Below are positions 59,175-64,000 of a DNA stretch of 64,000 nucleotides, one piece after another. The position numbers and the translations under genes were made by a program. This DNA comes from Hansfordia pulvinata (taxonomy: Eukaryota > Ascomycota > Sordariomycetes > Xylariales): positions 310,001 to 374,000 of the forward strand of contig BJKQ01000003.1 of the NCBI GenBank assembly GCA_006538405.1. Reading direction: 5' to 3'. Position 1 is the stretch's first letter; every line of letters begins with the position of its first letter. The notes beneath the pieces were generated by a model that had not been told where the DNA came from, ran no database searches, and saw only the letters and a list, made by a program, of their open reading frames with translations.

Positions 59175-59858
59175 ATGGGCAAGTTCCAGACCGGCAAGCG
59201 CGCCCGCCGCGACGATGACGACAGCGAGGAGGCCCAGCCCTCCAAGAAGCCCACCACCTCCAAGAAGTCCAAGACCGCCGCCCCGGCCCGGGAGAGTCGG
59301 GCAGGGACGCCGACGGCAACCCTTTCTGGCCCGTGAGAAAAAAAGCCGCCCCGCCACTCTCATCCCGCCCCCATGCCTCTTTCTTTGAATCGCGACTGAC
59401 CGTCCGTCCCCCCCCCTTCGGCTTCGGGCCCCTCCTCACAGCTATCAAACACCCGCCGCGTCGGCCTGTCCGAGTTCAAGGGCAAGATGCTCGTCAACAT
59501 CCGCGAGTACTACACCGACGCCTCTGGCGATCTGAAGCCAGGCAAGAAGGTAACCCCCCCCCCCCCCTCCACACCCGACCTCGCAGAACCGTACATCTGA
59601 CAAAGCCCCTTCCCCCCTCTCCCTTTTCCACAGGGCATATCCCTCCCGCTGGAGCAGTACGCCGCCCTCGTCAACGCCGTGCCCGAGATCAACGCCAGCC
59701 TGAGCGAGCAGGGCCACGAGGCTCCCGAGCTGTCCGCCCCTGCTGCCCCTCCCAAGCAGCCCAAGAAGGAGAAGGAGACCGCCGCCGCCAAGCCCAAGCC
59801 CAAGAAGTCCAACATCGACGCCACCAGCGACGAGGAAGACGAGGACGACGAAGAGTGA
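59175..59858 (+). CDS. sub1: PC4/Sub1 transcriptional coactivator (three exons), one apparent 1-nt deletion
   Basis: PC4/Sub1 binds single-stranded DNA and supports RNA polymerase II transcription. Exons: 59175-59332, 59442-59549, 59634-59858. The N-terminus is charged (MGKFQTGKRARRDDDD, then Ser/Lys-rich). The PC4 fold follows: NPFWP joined across intron 1 (109 bp) to LSNTRRVGLSEFKGKMLVNI, then REYYTD, and across intron 2 (84 bp) GISLPLEQYAALVNAVPEIN. The tail is acidic (DATSDEEDEDDEE). The frame that starts at the ATG does not reach NPFWP. One missing base at about 59289-59306 (in a CCCGGG context) must be supplied; with it, exon 1 is 53 codons and all junctions are phase 0. The stop TGA at 59856-59858 overlaps GTGAGT, a perfect splice donor, so a further exon cannot be excluded. 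Confidence 0.85.
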
Positions 59859-59902
59859 GTATACTGTATGGGGCAAGCGGCGGCGGGCAAGCATGCTCCC
59901 CT

Positions 59903-59964
<62 letters not shown>

Positions 59965-60545
59965 TCTTTCCCCGCTTCGCCCAAGTGTCTGTTCTCGTCG
60001 GCTGCTCTTTTCCCAATCATCTCGAGCTTCAAAACCGAACCCAGCAGAAAAGTGCTTCCAGCCCCGGGAACCCGGTGCCCCAGCGCCCCACGACGCGATG
60101 TTCGGCAGGATTCACGCAGGTCGGCGGCGCTGCGCATATTCCCGGGACTGTATGTCCCAGGCCCGCACTGGCCGAAGCGCAGACGGCATTATTGCCTGCC
60201 CCAGCCGCGTGCAGCGCCGAGCAGCCAGCACTTTGCCAAGCAGGCAGGAGGAAGGAGGTTTCTGAGTGCCAGGTTCTCACCTAAAATCCGGTTTGTAGTT
60301 TTGCTGATTAGTCCATTTTCGCACTCCGTGTCCTTGCAATACGATACCCACAGCTCTGTCTTCACACGCAACGTTCCAGTCGAAATGTCTCTGCCGTGAG
60401 CTGTTTGACTTGAGTACCCTATATACCACGCAATGTTATATATATAGAGACGGGCCAGTGGTGGGTGACACAACCACAACCACCACCACATCACCACCCG
60501 CCCCAAGAAAAGAAAAGAAAAAACCTTTACTCTCTAAATCCCACC
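59859..60545. other. Intergenic between convergent sub1 and tripeptidyl-peptidase genes
   Basis: It is the 3' side of both genes. It begins with a long CA repeat. The rest holds no recognisable coding frame. Confidence 0.5.
59905..59962. repeat. (CA)n microsatellite, about 29 units
   Basis: Uninterrupted CA dinucleotides, the longest dinucleotide run in the window, about 50 bp after the sub1 stop codon. Confidence 0.95.
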
Positions 60546-63116
60546 TCATTTCAGCGCAAGCTCCAACAGCCTGCCGAACCTCGGCGTCCCCAGCCCCGTA
60601 ACCGGGTCCCAGCCCTCGGTAGCGTTCCATCCCGCGCCGGGCACGTACGGCGTCGGCAGGCCCGAGTAGATGTCCTTGCCGGTGCATCCACGCTCCCGCC
60701 GTCCACAATGTCCGTCAACGCGCCCCCTTCCGCCTCAGCCGCCGCCTCCCCGTACAGCCAAGGGTTCAGGAACCCGAGCGCGGGCTTCCCCGCCTTCCGG
60801 CGCGCGTTGTTGAGCAGCGCGACGAGGCCCGCGAACGTCGGCGCCGACGCCGACGTCCCGCCCACGCTGATCACCTCCCCGCGGTCCACTACCGCGAACC
60901 CCTTCCCCTGCGCGGCCACGTCCGGGAAACCCCGCCCGTCCGGGTTGAACAGGCCCTCGAACCGGCCCTCGGCGAGCTGGGAGGTCAGGTAGGTGGACAC
61001 GGCGGCGTCCTGGTACGCAGGGCGTTCGAAGACGTCGGAGAAGCCGCCCGAGGAGAAGGAGACGGCGCGCTCGGGGGAGACGCCGACCGTCCCGCCGACC
61101 GAGGTCACGTAGGGGCAGGCTCCGGGGAAAGTCGGCAGGAGGCGTGTCGTGTTCTTGCCATCGTTGGTCTGGCATGCGCTTCCGGGGCCGGTGCTGGGAG
61201 GTTCGTGTCAGTGTCTGATTTGTATATGTGTGTGGTGTTTGTGCGCAGAGAGTGATGGGAACAAGCTGGGCACCGGGGGGGATGCTTCCAGACCCTGGGG
61301 TGGAGGAAAAGATAGGGAAAACTCACTCTCCCGAACTAAAGATGACCGAAGTCCCGCGCGCTCCCAGCTGTCCAAACATGTCGCAGACCTTCTTGACGTA
61401 CTCGATCGGGACCGACTGCTCGTCCTCGCCGTACGACGTCGTCAGCGTCAGTGGCAACTCCTCGTCGGGCAGGTCCAGCAGGTACGTCAGGTATTCGAGG
61501 TAGGGCTCGTTGGAGTTCTGTTCCGGTGGTCAGTCTCTTCCTCAACGTGGGTGCGCGTGCGCGGCCCGAGCCGGTGGGCGTCGTGGAATCCACACCAGAC
61601 GAGGGGCATCGTTACTCACGTCGTTGGGGTCGGGTTGGCTGTGCGAGCCGGCCGGTTAGCAAAGTCTCCCGTGGTATCACTCCCTTCATATCCTAACAAG
61701 AATTCAGAAACTTACTCTAGATCCGGCACCAACTTGCCGCGGCCGCCGGTCGAGTAGTAGCGGATGGTCGAGTTGAATCCCATCGCGGCCACGTATTGGA
61801 TATCGAGGTTGGCCTCGACATCGTCCTCCTGCTGGTCGCCTTGGTCGTCTGCGCCGCCGTTGACGAGGACCGTCGAGAAGTTCTGCGTCGCGGCGTAGGG
61901 GGCGTAGTCCTTGAGGAACTGCTCCAGGGCGTCATGCTTGGCCCATTGCTGTTTTTCTCGGGTCAGCATGTCTTCCTTTTCTTCCTCTCTATTACTGCTC
62001 AACCATTTTCACTGTCCCATTTGGGAAGTCATAGCTTGTTTTTCCACGGGATTATATCACAAACGAACCTCAAGGAAGCCGCCGACGCCGAGAATCGTTG
62101 GGACGTCCGGGTCCGCGTACGCGTCGCCCACTTCGTACAGGGCGCGCAGGCAGGCCGGGGTAACGGTCGAGTTGCACGAGGGGTCGAGCCCGCCGTCGCC
62201 GTCGGCGGTCTGCAGCTTGGCCTTGCCGGGCAGGGGCCCCTGGCCCTGGGGACCGCGCACGACCTCGAAGACGGTCGAGCGCTGGGGGCGCATCTGCCCG
62301 AAGCGCGTCGTGGGCTGGATCATGGTGATGTGCTCGCGGACGTCGCGGGGCACCGAGTAGCTGCATAGATCGTCCATTAGTCCACGTCACAAGCAACACA
62401 ACTCATCAGCAACTGGGGAGCTATTCAGGCGCAAGCCAACCCGACACAATGTAGTCTTCATCATTTACAGTGCTCATAGAACTGCAAACCGTCACGCGAA
62501 CGACGTACCTCAGGGTGCGGATCCTGTCCACGCCGGCCTCGACATGGCGGTAGACGGCGAACTCGGCCCCGAGCAGCTTCTCGGCGGCCTCGACCGTCGC
62601 GGTGAAGCTGACCCACTCGTCGTCGTTATCGTCGTCGTCCACCGTCTCCCCGACGACAACCCCGGGCCCGGCGGTCTTCAGCCAGCGCAGGACGGCGCTG
62701 CGGGCGCCGTCGGCAGGCCTCAACATTTCGCGGACCTCGCGGCGGGACAGGTGGCGGCCGTACAGCGGGTGCTGCGGGGTGGAGACGTCGAGCAGGCGCG
62801 AGCGGAAGGCGGCGAGCCGGGCCTCGGGCTGCGCGAGGGCGACGCGCAAGCGCAGGGTCCTCGTCGAGAGGTTGGAGGCGGCGTCGACCGGGGAGGAGGA
62901 AGAAGTGCTCTGCCGGTCTGCGGCGCGCCTCCAGCCGGTGGGGACGCCGGGCAGGGAATCTACCACCACGAGGGCATTGTCGGCGGCAGTAGTGGTGGCT
63001 TCGGTGTTGGTGCTAGATGGCAGGGCCGAGGCTGTACCGGGGGTAGTTGCTAGCGAAAGGCATGCCAGGCCGGTCAGGGCGAGGCGGGCCGGCCAGGAAA
63101 GGGCGTGGTGGCCCAT
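60546..63116 (-). CDS. Tripeptidyl-peptidase, sedolisin family S53 (six exons), one apparent 1-nt deletion near the C-terminus
   Basis: A secreted acid serine peptidase that removes N-terminal tripeptides. Exons: 63116-62509, 62360-62069, 61948-61716, 61638-61620, 61517-61327, 61193-60546. It has a signal peptide ([20 protein letters not shown]), a pro-domain ([33 protein letters not shown]), then the peptidase: [18 protein letters not shown], the catalytic pair Glu345/Asp349 in [47 protein letters not shown], the oxyanion Asp448 in SSGDTGPG (split by intron 5), and catalytic Ser562 in [14 protein letters not shown]. Intron lengths are 148, 120, 77, 102 and 133 bp. Exon 4 is only 19 nt. At about 60685-60692 (after DGGSV) one base is missing; supplying it restores [20 protein letters not shown] and the tail ending LLELALK, for about 663 residues. 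Confidence 0.9.
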
Positions 63117-64000
63117 TGTTCTTCGTTTGTCTCTGAGCCTTTATCGTAGGAGAGGCGGCTTGCGGCTTGGCTGTGTACGGTCACGATGGTTGCTTGTGAG
63201 AAAGGCCGAGATAACGAGAGACAGTAAAAGCACCGACGGAAGGTGAACAGGCCAAGCCGTAATCCTCGTGTGGGAGGTCAGAAGGCAGGAGAGAGCAAGA
63301 ACGGTTTCTATCACGAGGAAGCGACGGGGGGGGGTAATAAACGAGTACCTGCCTCCTGAGCAGAGCTGGTGGGAATGGAATTCCCCAAGCCGCAAGCCAT
63401 CATCCATGGCCCTCGAACTGATACCAGGTCCTTACCTACCTACCTGAGCTATCGAGAGCAGCGCGGCGGAAGAGGCGGGATGCGATTTCCACGATTGCGA
63501 TGCGAGTATGCGCCCAGCCGCCTTGTTGCGGCGCCACGCAGACGGACCCCGGAGGCCCCCCTTTTCTTGGTAAGACACGGCGAGACACGATGAGGCGGGC
63601 GCGCACCACGCGACGTCGAGGCCTGGCCGCCAACAGGGTACTGACCTCCCCGAATCGAATGAATTGATCTTCGAGATGTCCTCCATGTCGTCTCCACGGC
63701 GGCATGCCGGAGCAGGCAGGCCATGCATCGAGCCCGGTCCATGGTGGGCGTGCGACGCTCCACCGCCGGCCACCTGCTCCATACAGAGATGGCACGGAGA
63801 GGGCGCATTCCATCTCATACGGATACATACCCAAGGCACTCGCATGCTCGCGATACCCGGTTGTCGATCGGGAGCCCAGAACAACACCTGTCACATGGGA
63901 CAGGGTCTCCTCCTCCCCAGGTCGTGGATGCAGGATACATACTGGATGGAGCATCTGGACTTGTATGAGCAAGGCCGCAGATCAGCCCTGTCGCACGAGG
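63117..64000. other. Upstream region of the tripeptidyl-peptidase gene, to window end; no gene recognised
   Basis: It holds the promoter side of the minus-strand peptidase gene. TACCTACC words lie at about 63431-63445. No frame resembles a protein. A gene could begin beyond the window. Confidence 0.45.

Overview
The window is nuclear DNA from a filamentous ascomycete (Pezizomycotina). The evidence is short (70-180 bp) GT-AG introns, a HET-domain gene, a StuA/Asm-1 APSES regulator, a fungal S53 tripeptidyl-peptidase, strong G/C bias at third codon positions and abundant microsatellites. The gene content fits Sordariomycetes, probably Sordariales; that placement is inference, not proof. I found no rRNA, tRNA, CRISPR array or complete transposase gene.

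Layout. 1.1-2.7 kb: two AT-richer, inverted-repeat-bounded (MITE-like) elements. 3.0-5.3 kb (+): a HET-domain gene carrying two apparent 1-nt deletions. 6.3-9.3 kb (-): a six-exon acetyl/propionyl-CoA synthetase-like gene with one GC-AG intron. 10.5-11.6 kb (-): a BRCT-domain protein with a long Asp run. 11.6-35.8 kb: a gene desert of about 24 kb, rich in microsatellites in its left part and in the word TACGAGT/ACTCGTA throughout. It ends in a leader with several uORFs directly upstream of the developmental regulator stuA/asm-1 (35.8-37.5 kb, +). A perfect 24-bp palindrome and a second hairpin follow the stuA stop codon at once. 37.6-42.9 kb: another gene-empty stretch, with tandem repeats at 39.2-39.7 kb. 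42.9-44.6 kb (-): a predicted secreted or ER-targeted protein of unknown function. 47.0-51.9 kb (-): a 5-oxoprolinase (HyuA+HyuB), again with two apparent 1-nt deletions. 52.8-56.2 kb (-): a membrane-anchored PXA-PX-nexin-C protein. 59.2-59.9 kb (+): a PC4/Sub1 transcriptional coactivator with one apparent 1-nt deletion. 60.5-63.1 kb (-): a sedolisin-family tripeptidyl-peptidase with one apparent 1-nt deletion near its C-terminus.

How the genes relate. They are ordinary, independently acting fungal genes: metabolism (acyl-CoA synthetase, 5-oxoprolinase of the glutathione cycle), membrane trafficking (PXA/PX), transcription (StuA, Sub1), DNA-repair-type scaffolding (BRCT), non-self recognition (HET) and secreted proteolysis. 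They do not look like a biosynthetic cluster. The most interesting features are regulatory or structural: the large upstream domain of stuA with its repeated word, its uORF leader, the post-stop palindromes, and the six single-base deletions in otherwise intact genes, which look like consensus sequencing errors rather than true gene death.
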